From Dethiobacter sp. (GTDB taxonomy: Bacteria; Bacillota_D; Dethiobacteria; Dethiobacterales; Dethiobacteraceae), in NCBI GenBank assembly GCA_018333395.1, contig JAGXSQ010000172.1, positions 1 to 42,394 on the forward strand: a DNA stretch of 42,394 nucleotides. Reading direction: 5' to 3'. Positions 23,544-31,856 of the stretch are shown here, piece by piece; position 1 is the first letter of the stretch, and each line of letters opens with the position of its first letter. Both the position numbers and the translations under genes were made by a program. Below the pieces are notes generated by a model. The model ran no database searches. It saw only the letters and a program-made list of their open reading frames with translations, and had not been told where the DNA came from.

Positions 23544-23584
23544 GGCCCAAAGCCGGCAGAGATAGTCTCTCCGGCCTTGGGGCC
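23544..23584. other. Imperfect long hairpin between the symporter and the CoA operon
   Basis: GGCCCAAAGCCGGCAGAGA (23544-23562) pairs imperfectly with 23566-23584 around a TAG loop (core GCCGG-c-AGAGA/TCTCTCCGGC). It sits 50 bases past the symporter stop and may end or stabilise that transcript. No strong T-run follows on the minus strand. The rest of the 349-base gap (23286-23634) holds the sigma-54 promoter and candidate enhancer sites. Confidence 0.5.
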
Positions 23585-23634
23585 CCCTTAGGGAAGCATC
23601 TTAAGGCTGACACAGAAAACCCGACAACAGGCGT

Positions 23635-25269
23635 TTAGTGCAGATCCTCACAGTAGCTTTTGATGGCCTGTGGCGAAGCAGGCTTAGTCAGCAAGGAGAC
23701 GACCACGAAGAAGATGGCCGCCACGAAGACCCAGTAAAACTGGTGAGGGGTAGCAATCCTAGTGCCTTCGCCAAACAGCGTTTCTCCCAGGAAAAACCAG
23801 TGCGGGCTTCTCAGCACGTTGCGAGCATACAGCCAAGAATAGAGTATCAGCGGGAAAAAGACGATGATCGTAGCGTACGTTGCCGCCCTAGTCGCCCGCG
23901 GCCACCAAAGTCCAAAGACGAGCGGAACGCCCAGTGTGGCAATCAAGACTATAAACGCCCAACCGGACAGATCAAGCACCAAGGCGGCCGGGTTCAGCGA
24001 AAAGTAAGTGCCGATGACCAAAATAATAACGGTCATCACACGCAACGACTTGACCGGATTTTCAAGGGCCCATTTGTTGCCGAATGCTTTGCCAAGCCAG
24101 TCGCGACCCAGCAGGACATTACCGACCACTACCCAGCCGGCAGCGGTAGACATGGCAATGGCCAGTCCGCCGGCTACCAACAACCCCATCAGCCACGGGT
24201 TATTCAGTGCCTCAATAGCCGCAATCATCGAGTAGTCGGTGACGGCGGCGCCGCCCACGCCAAAGTCTGTTCTGATTCTGGCCAGCACCTGCATCGTGTT
24301 GGCAATAAGGCCTGTGGTGCCGTCCGGATTAACCATCGTCTGCCCCATCAAAGGGTGGAGTTTTTCGATGATGTTGCGCGCAGCGGTACCGATGATGATC
24401 AGACCCCAGTACATAGAGCCACCAAAGACGCCGCACCAGACCACCGATTTGCGGGCCGAGCGGACGTCCATGGCGGTAAAGAAGCGCACCACAGAATAAG
24501 GCATCGTGGCAAAGCCAAAGTGCCAGACGAAGAAGAAGCCGACCACACCCAACCAGGAAGCAAAGAACGGATGGGAAGCGACCCCCGGTTGGTTGTAAGG
24601 CATCAGCCAAAAATTGGGGGTATGGGCAAAGACGGCGTCAGCCATGTTACCAAAGCCGCCGTAATACACGAGCACCGCCAAGCCGCACACTACAGCGGCA
24701 ACGGCCATCAGCACCCCCTGGAAAGCTGTAGACCAGGTAGTGGCCACCATACCGCCCAGGTAAACATAGAAAAGCACGGCAACCGCGCCGATGACTACGG
24801 CACTAGTGTACGGCACGCGCAAAATCGCCATCATGAAGAGTCCCGTACCAACCAGCGACAAAACGACATAAGCCCACGTTCCCATTAAAACCGGTATACC
24901 AAGCAGAACACGCATCCATTTCTGGTCCTCATAGCGGTCGCAGTAATAGTCGGTGAAAGACACTGGCGCATACCTGCGCAGCGGCGCCGCCGTCAACATA
25001 GTCGCCAGCGGCATGCCACCGATAATCCCCACCATCGCCCACCAGAACGGGTAGCCGAGCAGAAAGATAAAGGCTGGCAGGCCAAGAAAGCTGGCCGGGC
25101 TTAGGAATGTGGCCGCCAGCGCCGCCCCGTTCACCACCGGACCGATTTTGCGGCCAGCCACATAGTAATCCATCGGGTTGGCGCCCGCTTTGCGCGTAGC
25201 GTAGCCAATCCCGAAAATGACGGCAAAATACGCGACGGTCATAAAAATGACAATCGGATTAGCTTGCAC
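23635..25269 (-). CDS. Sodium:solute symporter (SSS family), probable carboxylate importer
   Basis: 544-aa membrane protein with about 13 hydrophobic helices. The conserved SSS start is seen (ATRKAGANPMDYYVAGRKIGPVVNGAALAATFLSPASFLG), and a later segment AGGLAIAMSTAAGWVVVGN matches the sodium-site helix. It is closest in style to acetate/monocarboxylate symporters of the ActP type. The start is GTG 25269, overlapping the small-subunit gene by 11 bases. It lies between the CoA operon and the sigma-54 activator and should supply their substrate, an organic acid, by sodium-coupled uptake. Confidence 0.9.
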   Translation of the reverse strand: MQANPIVIFMTVAYFAVIFGIGYATRKAGANPMDYYVAGRKIGPVVNGAALAATFLSPASFLGLPAFIFLLGYPFWWAMVGIIGGMPLATMLTAAPLRRYAPVSFTDYYCDRYEDQKWMRVLLGIPVLMGTWAYVVLSLVGTGLFMMAILRVPYTSAVVIGAVAVLFYVYLGGMVATTWSTAFQGVLMAVAAVVCGLAVLVYYGGFGNMADAVFAHTPNFWLMPYNQPGVASHPFFASWLGVVGFFFVWHFGFATMPYSVVRFFTAMDVRSARKSVVWCGVFGGSMYWGLIIIGTAARNIIEKLHPLMGQTMVNPDGTTGLIANTMQVLARIRTDFGVGGAAVTDYSMIAAIEALNNPWLMGLLVAGGLAIAMSTAAGWVVVGNVLLGRDWLGKAFGNKWALENPVKSLRVMTVIILVIGTYFSLNPAALVLDLSGWAFIVLIATLGVPLVFGLWWPRATRAATYATIIVFFPLILYSWLYARNVLRSPHWFFLGETLFGEGTRIATPHQFYWVFVAAIFFVVVSLLTKPASPQAIKSYCEDLH

Positions 25270-25525
25270 TCTTTTCCACCCCCTGTGCTTGTGCGTCTCT
25301 CTTTTTTTCTTCTTGCTCAGGGATATACCAGAACATGTACGCTATCGCCAGCGGCAAAATGTACAGCCCAAACAGATGGTTGTACAGAAACGATATCGGC
25401 ACGTTACCCAGCTTGAACTGGTAAGTCAGACCAGGGATGCTCATTTCCAGGAACATCATTAAAAATACATAGCCGTAAAAGGCCCCCATACCCCACCAAA
25501 AATAAGGCTTCATCCCTTTAAACAA
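25259..25525 (-). CDS. Small membrane partner of the symporter (DUF485/DUF4212-like)
   Basis: 88 aa with two hydrophobic helices (WWGMGAFYGYVFLMMFLEMSIPG and FGLYILPLAIAYMFWYI) and a charged tail (EQEEKKRDAQAQG). Small two-helix proteins of this kind are encoded directly before SSS symporters in many bacteria and are thought to assist them; I place it there by position and shape rather than by motif. TTG 25525 follows GGAGGGAG; ATG 25513 is an alternative. Overlaps the symporter start, so translation is coupled. First gene behind the second sigma-54 promoter. Confidence 0.75.
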   Translation of the reverse strand: MFKGMKPYFWWGMGAFYGYVFLMMFLEMSIPGLTYQFKLGNVPISFLYNHLFGLYILPLAIAYMFWYIPEQEEKKRDAQAQGVEKSAS

Positions 25526-25641
25526 CTTTCTCCCTCCTCACAACAAAATTACTTTTGCGCTTGACTACTTTTCCTCCTGTTCAGCAGGTAAAAATGCGCC
25601 TCCGTCAGCTTGCTCTTGTCATCTTCCCCCCTCCGGGCGAC

Positions 25642-25670
25642 AATTATCTGAATATTAGTAATTATCTGAA
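25642..25670. repeat. 11-bp direct repeat at the transporter transcription start
   Basis: AATTATCTGAA occurs at 25642-25652 and again at 25660-25670, an 18-base period. The second copy overlaps the predicted start of the sigma-54 transcript (about 25663). It could be an operator for a second regulator. Confidence 0.5.
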
Positions 25671-25674
25671 CATT

Positions 25675-25688
25675 GCAAAAATTATGCC
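25675..25688 (-). promoter_or_regulatory. Sigma-54 (-24/-12) promoter of the symporter genes
   Basis: The minus strand reads GCGGCATAATTTTTGCAA, with GG and GC exactly 10 bases apart and a full TTGCA at -12; the -24 element GGCAT is slightly off consensus. The start would be near 25663, about 138 bases before the small-subunit gene. The 334-base gap 25526-25859 otherwise holds the repeats listed here and little else. Confidence 0.72.
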
Positions 25689-25788
25689 GCCTTTTCGCTC
25701 TCTCCGCAAAAGCCCCCTGTCTGCCTTGAACTCATGCTGAAAATATCTGCAAAGCTCCGGGAAAAGCGCAGCTCCGGCTGGCTTTTCC

Positions 25789-25802
25789 ATGCATTATTGC
25801 AT
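25789..25802. promoter_or_regulatory. Candidate upstream activator dyad for the symporter promoter
   Basis: ATGCA-TTAT-TGCAT is a perfect dyad (5-4-5) about 130 bases upstream of the predicted sigma-54 start, a typical enhancer position. A further TGCAT follows at about 25812. It has the same 5-4-5 geometry as GCAAA-N4-TTTGC upstream of the CoA operon. Confidence 0.35.
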
Positions 25803-25859
25803 CAAGGTTGCTGCATCTGTGCCGCCGAGCATCCGCTTTCCGCCGCGCCGGCATTCCCG

Positions 25860-27602
25860 TCAAGAGCCGCTCTGCCTGATGCGCTGGAACTTGCGCACCA
25901 CGGTGGACTGGTCTACGCCGAGCGCCTCGGCGGCGCGTCTTGTTGTGCCGTACTTTTGCATGGCATTGAGGATAAGCCTTTTCTCCACCTGGAAGAGCGC
26001 CTCTTTTAACGGAATCACATCCGGCACATCTACATAGAGGCGCCTTTCCTGCTCCACCAGCGGCTTTAGCTGTCGCGGCAGGTTATGCAAATCGACATCC
26101 TGCTCTCTGGTCAATACGACCATACGCTCAACGATGTTCTGCAACTCCCGTACATTCCCTGGCCAACCGTAGCGCAGCAGTCGCTCCACCACCTCCATGC
26201 TAATCGTCTTACGTTGCTTGTACCTGTCATTGTGCTGGCGCAGAAAATACTCCATGAGCGCCGGAATGTCCTCAGGCCGTTCTCGCAGAGGCGGCACAAC
26301 AATAGGAATCACGTTTAAGCGATAATACAGGTCCTCCCGGAAGCTTCCGCTTTTAACAAGGGACTCTAGATCCTTGTTGGTAACGGCGATAATACGCACA
26401 TCCAGCTTTACCGGCTTGGTGCCGCCCACCCGCATAATTTCCTGTTCCTGGATAGCCCGCAGGAGCTTAACCTGCAGATTAAGCGGAATTTCGGCCACTT
26501 CGTCCAACAACAGCGTTCCCTTATGGGCCAGCTCGAACATACCGAGCTTCCCCTTGCGGTCTGCACCGGTGAAAGACCCCTTATCATAGCCAAACAGCTC
26601 TGACTCCAGCAGACTCTCTGGAATAGCGCCACAGTTCACCTTAATAAACGCTTCCTCGCGTCGTTCGCTGGAACGAACGATAACCCGGGCCACCACTTCC
26701 TTACCGACACCAGACTCACCAAGAATCAGCACCGTAGAATTGACTTGCCCCACCCAAGCGGCTAAGTCATAAATATGCCGCATCTGCTGGCTTTCCACCA
26801 CAAGATCGTTGTCAACGCGCTCCGCACGCAACTGCACCAGTTCGTTCTGGTAGCGGGCCGCCTGCCTTTCCTTATCCTCCAGCTCCTGTTTTAGCTTGAG
26901 CAACTCGGTGATGTCCCTCACGTTGGTCACTACCCGCTCGATCTCGCCTCGCTCGTTAAAAATGGGGTTGCCGGTAATCAGCACCCGCTTGCCCGTTCTG
27001 CGGATCTCATGCATGATAGTAACCCGCTCCTTCTTTTTCAGGACATGGAGCGTCACCGAGTCAGAAAAGTAGCCTTCATCGACCAACTCCTGCATATGCC
27101 GCCCCAGTACTTCCTCTTTCCTGATACCGGAAATGCGCTCGTAGGAGCTGTTGATATGCAGCGTGTACCCCTTGCCGTCAGTAATCCAGATACCGTCGTA
27201 AGACGATTCGATAATCTCCTGCAGCTCTTTGGTCAGCTCTTTTTCTTTTTTTAACGCCCGCAGCACCTTCTCCAGCTCAGAAATATCCTGAAAGACACCA
27301 ATGGCGCCTACCAACTCGCCGTCTTTATCAAAAATTGGCGAGCGATTGGAAAGGAGCGTCCTCGCACGGAATCTCAGCTTCTGGTGCGGCTTATTTTCTC
27401 TGCTCTTTAGAATTTCGAGCAGTCCCGTAGCCGGAAAAACCTGGTCTATCCGCCGGCCCAGCACCTCCTCCTGTGGCAGCCCGGCAACACGCGCCGCCGA
27501 CTTGTTAATCAGAATAATCCGCCCTTCTGTATCGCAGGCCACAATGCCGTTGTATACAGCGTCCAGAACTATCTGCAGGTCGACGCTATTTTGGGGAGAC
27601 AT
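25860..27602 (-). CDS. Sigma-54-dependent activator, PAS-PAS-AAA-HTH
   Basis: 580-aa enhancer-binding protein. Two PAS domains (about 8-110 and 128-235) probably sense a ligand. A coiled linker leads to the AAA+ domain with Walker A GESGVGKE (about 295), the sigma-54 contact loop GSFTGA (variant of GAFTGA), Walker B GTLLLDEV and a RYGWPGNVREL segment. The C-terminal HTH (TTRRAAEALGVDQSTVVRKFQR) is of the TyrR type. ATG 27602 is chosen over TTG 27608 because GAGGAGG is seven bases upstream. It is the obvious regulator of the two -24/-12 promoters at 25.7 and 23.4 kb. No receiver domain, so not a two-component protein. Confidence 0.93.
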   Translation of the reverse strand: MSPQNSVDLQIVLDAVYNGIVACDTEGRIILINKSAARVAGLPQEEVLGRRIDQVFPATGLLEILKSRENKPHQKLRFRARTLLSNRSPIFDKDGELVGAIGVFQDISELEKVLRALKKEKELTKELQEIIESSYDGIWITDGKGYTLHINSSYERISGIRKEEVLGRHMQELVDEGYFSDSVTLHVLKKKERVTIMHEIRRTGKRVLITGNPIFNERGEIERVVTNVRDITELLKLKQELEDKERQAARYQNELVQLRAERVDNDLVVESQQMRHIYDLAAWVGQVNSTVLILGESGVGKEVVARVIVRSSERREEAFIKVNCGAIPESLLESELFGYDKGSFTGADRKGKLGMFELAHKGTLLLDEVAEIPLNLQVKLLRAIQEQEIMRVGGTKPVKLDVRIIAVTNKDLESLVKSGSFREDLYYRLNVIPIVVPPLRERPEDIPALMEYFLRQHNDRYKQRKTISMEVVERLLRYGWPGNVRELQNIVERMVVLTREQDVDLHNLPRQLKPLVEQERRLYVDVPDVIPLKEALFQVEKRLILNAMQKYGTTRRAAEALGVDQSTVVRKFQRIRQSGS

Positions 27603-27789
27603 AGGCAAACCTCCTCATCCTCAACCCTATGATGATTTACATCGCTACTTATTCAGGGGCGGCGGGAAATATCCTGCCGAATAGCAAGAATTTTAAAAAT
27701 ATTTGGATAATTGCCTTTGAAGTCTGCACCGTAGTTATCACGACCTTTTTGTGCTTTATGGCGTGACGGCCATACGAGCAAGATATTTT

Positions 27790-27818
27790 TTGACCTACCC
27801 TTCAGTAAATGCTATAAT
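27790..27818 (+). promoter_or_regulatory. SigA promoter for the DUF3786 gene
   Basis: TTGACC (27790-27795), 17-base spacer, TATAAT (27813-27818), about 35 bases before the ATG. An imperfect hairpin (GGCGGGA/TCCTGCC, about 27662-27680) lies further up in the same divergent gap. Confidence 0.88.
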
Positions 27819-27852
27819 TTTGCTAAACAGGAGCTCATGAGGAGGTTTAAAG

Positions 27853-28479
27853 ATGAACAAGACGCCTTACAATCTGGGGGAAACACTGCAGGTAGCCCGC
27901 CGGAATTTTTCCGCCGCCCGGGCCGAGTCTATGGCCGACAACAGTGGTTGCCTGCTTGATCGGGAAAACAGCCGCTTTACCGTCCCCTTCCTCGGACAGA
28001 CTTACCTGCTTACCTACCCTGACGGTCTGGTGACCCGGCAGGACACGGGCGAAGAAGTGCCTCTGACAACTGCCATTCTCCTGCTCCACTATTTGTCATG
28101 GTCTACCGGTGCCGCACTGGCCGACAGTTGGATTTCCTTTAAAGAACTGCAAAGCGGGAGTATCTACATAGACCCCTTCAATAAGCGAGCCGTGCTTCCC
28201 TTTGTCAAAAGTTTCGGGGCCCGTCCGCATGAATTTGCCCGCGCCGCCGAACTGCTTGGCGGGCAAAAGGCTGACCATGGCCATATGTCCTACCGCCTTC
28301 CCGCTCTTCCCCGCGTCCCGCTCCTTTATATTCTCTGGAAAGGCGATGAAGAATTCCCGCCTAGCGGCACCATTCTCTTCGACCGCCACGCTAACGCTTA
28401 CCTGCACACGGAGGATTATGCCATTCTGTCCGGCATGACGGTCGGCGCTCTGGCCAACATCCTCAAAGGAAAAAATTGA
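27853..28479 (+). CDS. DUF3786 domain protein
   Basis: 208-aa soluble protein matching the DUF3786 family of anaerobes by its layout: CLLDRENSRFTVPFLGQTYLLTYPDG, then TAILLLHYLSWSTG, RVPLLYILWKGDEEFPPSGTILFD and a C-terminal LHTEDYAILSGMTV. No enzymatic motif is known to me. In related genomes the family is often found near corrinoid or C1 proteins, but here it is paired with a 2-hydroxyacid dehydrogenase, whose ATG overlaps its TGA. Strong SigA promoter and AGGAGG upstream. Confidence 0.8.
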   Translation: MNKTPYNLGETLQVARRNFSAARAESMADNSGCLLDRENSRFTVPFLGQTYLLTYPDGLVTRQDTGEEVPLTTAILLLHYLSWSTGAALADSWISFKELQSGSIYIDPFNKRAVLPFVKSFGARPHEFARAAELLGGQKADHGHMSYRLPALPRVPLLYILWKGDEEFPPSGTILFDRHANAYLHTEDYAILSGMTVGALANILKGKN

Positions 28480-29486
28480 TGCTGACAGTCGCCTTTTTCG
28501 AGACACAGAAGGGAGACCGCCCTTACTATAATAGACACCTCCGGGACTGCCGCCTCACTTACTGCGCAGAAACGCTGGCTGAGGTTAAGATAGCTATCCC
28601 CGAAGCGGCTGAAGCAATTTCCATCTTCATTCATTCCCGCGTCAACGCGAAAGTATTGGACCGTTTTCCCGCGCTCAGGTTAATCGCCACCCGTTCCACC
28701 GGCTTCAACCATATTGACTTAGCGGCCTGCCGGGAGCGAAAGATCATGGTCTGCAACGTCCCTTTTTACGGAGAAAACACTGTGGCCGAGCATACCTTTG
28801 CCCTGATTCTCTCTCTTTCCCGCAATATCCGCAAAGCTCACCACCGCACCATGCGAGAGAACTTTTCCCTGGCGGGCCTGCAGGGCATAGACCTTAAAGG
28901 CAAAACGATTGCCGTCATTGGCGCCGGGCGCATCGGCCTGCACGTCATTAAGATCGCCCGCGGTTTTGACATGCGCGCCCTAGCGGTAGATCCTTTCCCG
29001 AACAGCTTTCTGGCGGAAGTGCTCCAGTTTAGTTACGTCTCCTTAGACGAAGCGCTCGCTCGCGCTGACATCATCACGCTCCATGCGCCGCTTACGGAAA
29101 AAACACGCCACTTACTCAATAAAGAGACTTTTAGCAAAATTAAAAAAGGCGCTTTTCTAATAAACACCGCCCGCGGCGAACTGGTAGAAACGGAAGCACT
29201 CCTCTTGGCTCTAAACAGCGGCCTTCTGGCGGGTGCCGGCCTAGATGTCCTAGAAGGTGAAACTTTAATGGCCGAGGAGGAAAAGCTCTTCGACCAGGAA
29301 ATCCCCCCGGAAACGCTCGCCACTCTCCTGAAAAACCACTTGCTCCTAAACCGCGAAGATGTGGTCATCACACCGCATATCGGCTTTAATTCCCGCGAAG
29401 CGGTGCAGCGCATCCGTGAGACTACGGCCGGCAACATTCTCGCCTTCTGCACAGGCAGCCCGCAAAACACGGTCAAAGGACCCTAA
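28479..29486 (+). CDS. D-isomer-specific 2-hydroxyacid dehydrogenase
   Basis: 335-aa NAD-dependent oxidoreductase of the D-lactate/2-hydroxyisocaproate dehydrogenase family. The NAD motif is VIGAGRIGLHV, the substrate Arg is in LINTARGELVET, the Glu lies in the GLDVLEGE segment, and the catalytic His in VITPHIGFNSREA. RSTGFNHIDLAAC is typical of D-lactate dehydrogenases. It probably reduces a 2-keto acid such as pyruvate or a branched keto acid. ATG 28479 overlaps the DUF3786 stop (TGATG), so the genes are co-translated. No terminator was seen before the convergent DUF362 gene. Confidence 0.92.
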   Translation: MLTVAFFETQKGDRPYYNRHLRDCRLTYCAETLAEVKIAIPEAAEAISIFIHSRVNAKVLDRFPALRLIATRSTGFNHIDLAACRERKIMVCNVPFYGENTVAEHTFALILSLSRNIRKAHHRTMRENFSLAGLQGIDLKGKTIAVIGAGRIGLHVIKIARGFDMRALAVDPFPNSFLAEVLQFSYVSLDEALARADIITLHAPLTEKTRHLLNKETFSKIKKGAFLINTARGELVETEALLLALNSGLLAGAGLDVLEGETLMAEEEKLFDQEIPPETLATLLKNHLLLNREDVVITPHIGFNSREAVQRIRETTAGNILAFCTGSPQNTVKGP

Positions 29487-29557
29487 ACGCAGGATCACGT
29501 CAAAGTCGGCTAACTCATCATTCTCGCTGGAGCGGGAATCCAACAGTCTTTCTTCCC

Positions 29558-30691
29558 TCACCGGGTCGGAGCCTGGGGCGCGGTTTCCCCCGCCAGCCAG
29601 GCTAAAAGCATCTCCACAATCTCCTTGGCCGGCGGCGGGCAACCCGCTACCCGCACCCGGAAGCCCTTGGCGCACTCGCCTACCCCAAGCTCTCCGGTCA
29701 GCCCCCGGCAACCCTGCCCAACGGCCACCTGCCATTTCCCCTTTAACTGGCCTTTTTCTTTCAGCCGCATTAGAGCATGCACCACACTGCCGTAACAAGG
29801 TGAGCACGCCTGTCTCTCTGCAATCCATTTGCTCAAACTCTCTGCCGTTCTGCCCGCCAGCGCCGCCTCCGGCGGAGCTGGCGCTTTTTCGCTCTGCAAT
29901 TCCACAAGTTCATACTCTGTGCTGCCCACACCCATTTTTTCCGCCATTCCAAGATACGGGATCTCCTCTGTGCTGTATCCCAACAGCGCTGCCACGTACG
30001 CATCTACAGCCACCGGGTCTCGACCGGCAATCACCCGGTTCATGCGCACCGGCGTGCCGCCTTCTTCATGGCAGAGGTCGCCGATTATCCCGTCCACCAC
30101 CGTCAGGCGGCTTTTGAGCGCTTTATTCAGACAGGCGATCGGGCGGTGCAACCCCAGCGCATGGAAGCGCTTTTTTTCGCTATCCGGGACACACCCTTTC
30201 AGATTCTTCAGGGCGCACGTCAGCCTGGTCTGGCAGTGCGCCTTCAGCACCGGCAGACTAATCAGGTAGTCAAGCTCCAGCGCCCGGCGGCAGACGGCCA
30301 ACTCCAATCCTTCCACTACCAGCGGCACACCCGCGTCTTTTTTCAGATCTATCAGAGGCACGCCAAATTCCTGCGCCAGCTCGTTGTACCCGCAGGCCGC
30401 AAACGCTCGCTCCGTAGACTCTCCCGCCCAGGAACTCTCTAGGATAGTAACATTGTCAAAGCCGTGCTCCTTTGATAAATACCGCAACACCCCCCGCACC
30501 AGCGCCGGCGAGGTAGTCGCGCCCCACTCGGCCGGTTGGGCCACCACTAGATTGGGCTTCAGGCCAATCAGCGGCCTTCGCCCAAGCTCCCGCCCAAGCG
30601 CCGCCAGTTCCTCTGCCACCTGCATCTTTTCCAGGATAGACAGCGCCAGTTCCGCGCCATCGCTGCCATACATCACATACACCCTGGACAA
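29558..30691 (-). CDS. DUF362 domain protein
   Basis: 377 aa. The DUF362 core is clear: GLKPNLVVAQPAEWGATTSPALVRGVL, then ILESSWAGEST, DYLISLPVLKAHCQTRLTCALKNLKGCVP, and AGRDPVAVDAYVAALLGY. Members are often fused to 4Fe-4S ferredoxin domains. This one is not, although the C-terminal part contains several cysteines (CSPCYGS, GQGCRG, GECAKG, AGCPPP) that might bind a cofactor. Function unknown. TTG 30691 follows GGGAGGGTG. It stands alone, convergent with the dehydrogenase gene. Confidence 0.85.
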   Translation of the reverse strand: MSRVYVMYGSDGAELALSILEKMQVAEELAALGRELGRRPLIGLKPNLVVAQPAEWGATTSPALVRGVLRYLSKEHGFDNVTILESSWAGESTERAFAACGYNELAQEFGVPLIDLKKDAGVPLVVEGLELAVCRRALELDYLISLPVLKAHCQTRLTCALKNLKGCVPDSEKKRFHALGLHRPIACLNKALKSRLTVVDGIIGDLCHEEGGTPVRMNRVIAGRDPVAVDAYVAALLGYSTEEIPYLGMAEKMGVGSTEYELVELQSEKAPAPPEAALAGRTAESLSKWIAERQACSPCYGSVVHALMRLKEKGQLKGKWQVAVGQGCRGLTGELGVGECAKGFRVRVAGCPPPAKEIVEMLLAWLAGETAPQAPTR

Positions 30692-30759
30692 ATTTTCACC
30701 CTCCCGGACAAGTTTGCTGCCTGTGGTTAAAGTTTAACACCAATTCTAAAAAGAACTCA

Positions 30760-30795
30760 ACAGCCCTTCCCGCGGGTTACCGCGGGAAGGGCTGT
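30760..30795 (-). terminator. Terminator of the wall-polymer operon
   Basis: A perfect 16-bp stem (arms 30760-30775 and 30780-30795, ACAGCCCTTCCCGCGG and complement) with a 4-base loop. On the minus strand it is followed by TGAGTTCTTTTTAG. It lies 19 bases past the tagO stop. Confidence 0.85.
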
Positions 30796-30813
30796 CTGTC
30801 AGCTATCCTTATG

Positions 30814-31755
30814 CTACATAACCTGTCCGGAGGCAGTGTTGTAAATCAACAGCAGAGCGCTAGCGCTGAAAATGAGCGAAAGGCCATAAATCAGCAATAC
30901 CGTCTGGCGATGGGAAAAGCCGAACGACAACAGGCGATGGTGAAGATGCTGCTTGTCGGCCTGAAAAATGGGCTTGTGCTCATAAAAACGGCGCAAGATA
31001 GCGAAGCAGGTATCGAAGATCGGAACACCGAGGATAATAATGGGGACAACGAAAGTAACAACAGTAACTCCCTTTAGTAACCCAAAGACGGCCAACACCG
31101 CGACCATGAACCCCAAGAACATGCTGCCGCAGTCTCCAAGAAAAATTTTGGCCGGATAAAAATTATAGCGCAGGAAACCAAGAATAGCTCCGGCTAGGGC
31201 AAGAGCCAGCAACGAAACGGTAGACTGCCCGATTTGGTAGGCAATGATAGCAAAGGTCAGCAGGGCGATGGTAGAAACACCGGAGGCCAGGCCGTCCAAG
31301 CCATCAATCAGGTTGACGGCGTTGGTAATGGCCACTATCCAGAAGACAGTGAACGGGATGCTGAAATCCCCCAGATAAAAATAACCGTTAAAGGGATTGT
31401 TAATAAACTCAATCCGGATGCCGGAGAAAACAACTATCGTGGCGGCCACCGTTTGGCCAAACAGCTTGACTTTGGGCGAAAGGCCGCGCGTGTCGTCCAG
31501 AATGCCCAGCAGCAGAATAACTGTACCGCCGGCCAATAAACCCCCTAGCCGGCTATCTACGCCCAGAAACGCCGCCGCAACAGCAAAACCAGCAAAAACG
31601 GCCAGCCCCCCTAAGCGGGGCATGACCCGGTGATGGATTTTCCTTTTGCTTGGTTGGTCAACAGCACCAATGCGGAAGGCCAAGCGCGCCACCCAAGGCG
31701 TGCTGAGCAAGCTTACCGCGAAGGCGACCACAAATAAAAACAAAGCCTGTTGCAT
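30814..31755 (-). CDS. tagO: Undecaprenyl-phosphate sugar-1-phosphate transferase (TagO/WecA-like)
   Basis: 313-aa polytopic membrane enzyme of the MraY/WecA family, transferring GlcNAc-1-phosphate or a similar sugar to undecaprenyl phosphate, the first step of wall-polymer synthesis. It has about ten helices. Signature pieces are KRKIHHRVMPRLGGLAVF, LGILDDTRGLSPKVK, NAVNLIDGLDGLASG, FLGDCGSMFLG and the cytosolic QADKQHLHHRL. ATG 31755 follows GAGGGGAGAG; the longer open frame to 31824 lacks a ribosome site and adds a non-hydrophobic stretch. Last gene of DUF5693-csaB-tagA-tagO, ending in a strong terminator. Confidence 0.9.
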   Translation of the reverse strand: MQQALFLFVVAFAVSLLSTPWVARLAFRIGAVDQPSKRKIHHRVMPRLGGLAVFAGFAVAAAFLGVDSRLGGLLAGGTVILLLGILDDTRGLSPKVKLFGQTVAATIVVFSGIRIEFINNPFNGYFYLGDFSIPFTVFWIVAITNAVNLIDGLDGLASGVSTIALLTFAIIAYQIGQSTVSLLALALAGAILGFLRYNFYPAKIFLGDCGSMFLGFMVAVLAVFGLLKGVTVVTFVVPIIILGVPIFDTCFAILRRFYEHKPIFQADKQHLHHRLLSFGFSHRQTVLLIYGLSLIFSASALLLIYNTASGQVM

Positions 31756-31856
31756 CCGCTCTCCCCTCTCTTTCTCTAAAGCGGGTGTTTTCTCTCTGCT
31801 TGTACACCAATCTACTTTTATCACAATTAACAGCGACTGGCAATGGATAAATACTG

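Noticed and set aside
23638..24888. Very long open frame (416 codons) antisense to the symporter gene
   Set aside because: Composition rich in His/Gln/Arg, as expected from the complement of a membrane-protein gene; no domain or ribosome site.
29359..30117. Plus-strand open frame of about 250 codons over the DUF362 gene
   Set aside because: Pro/Ser/Arg-rich antisense shadow; the DUF362 reading has a clear family pattern.
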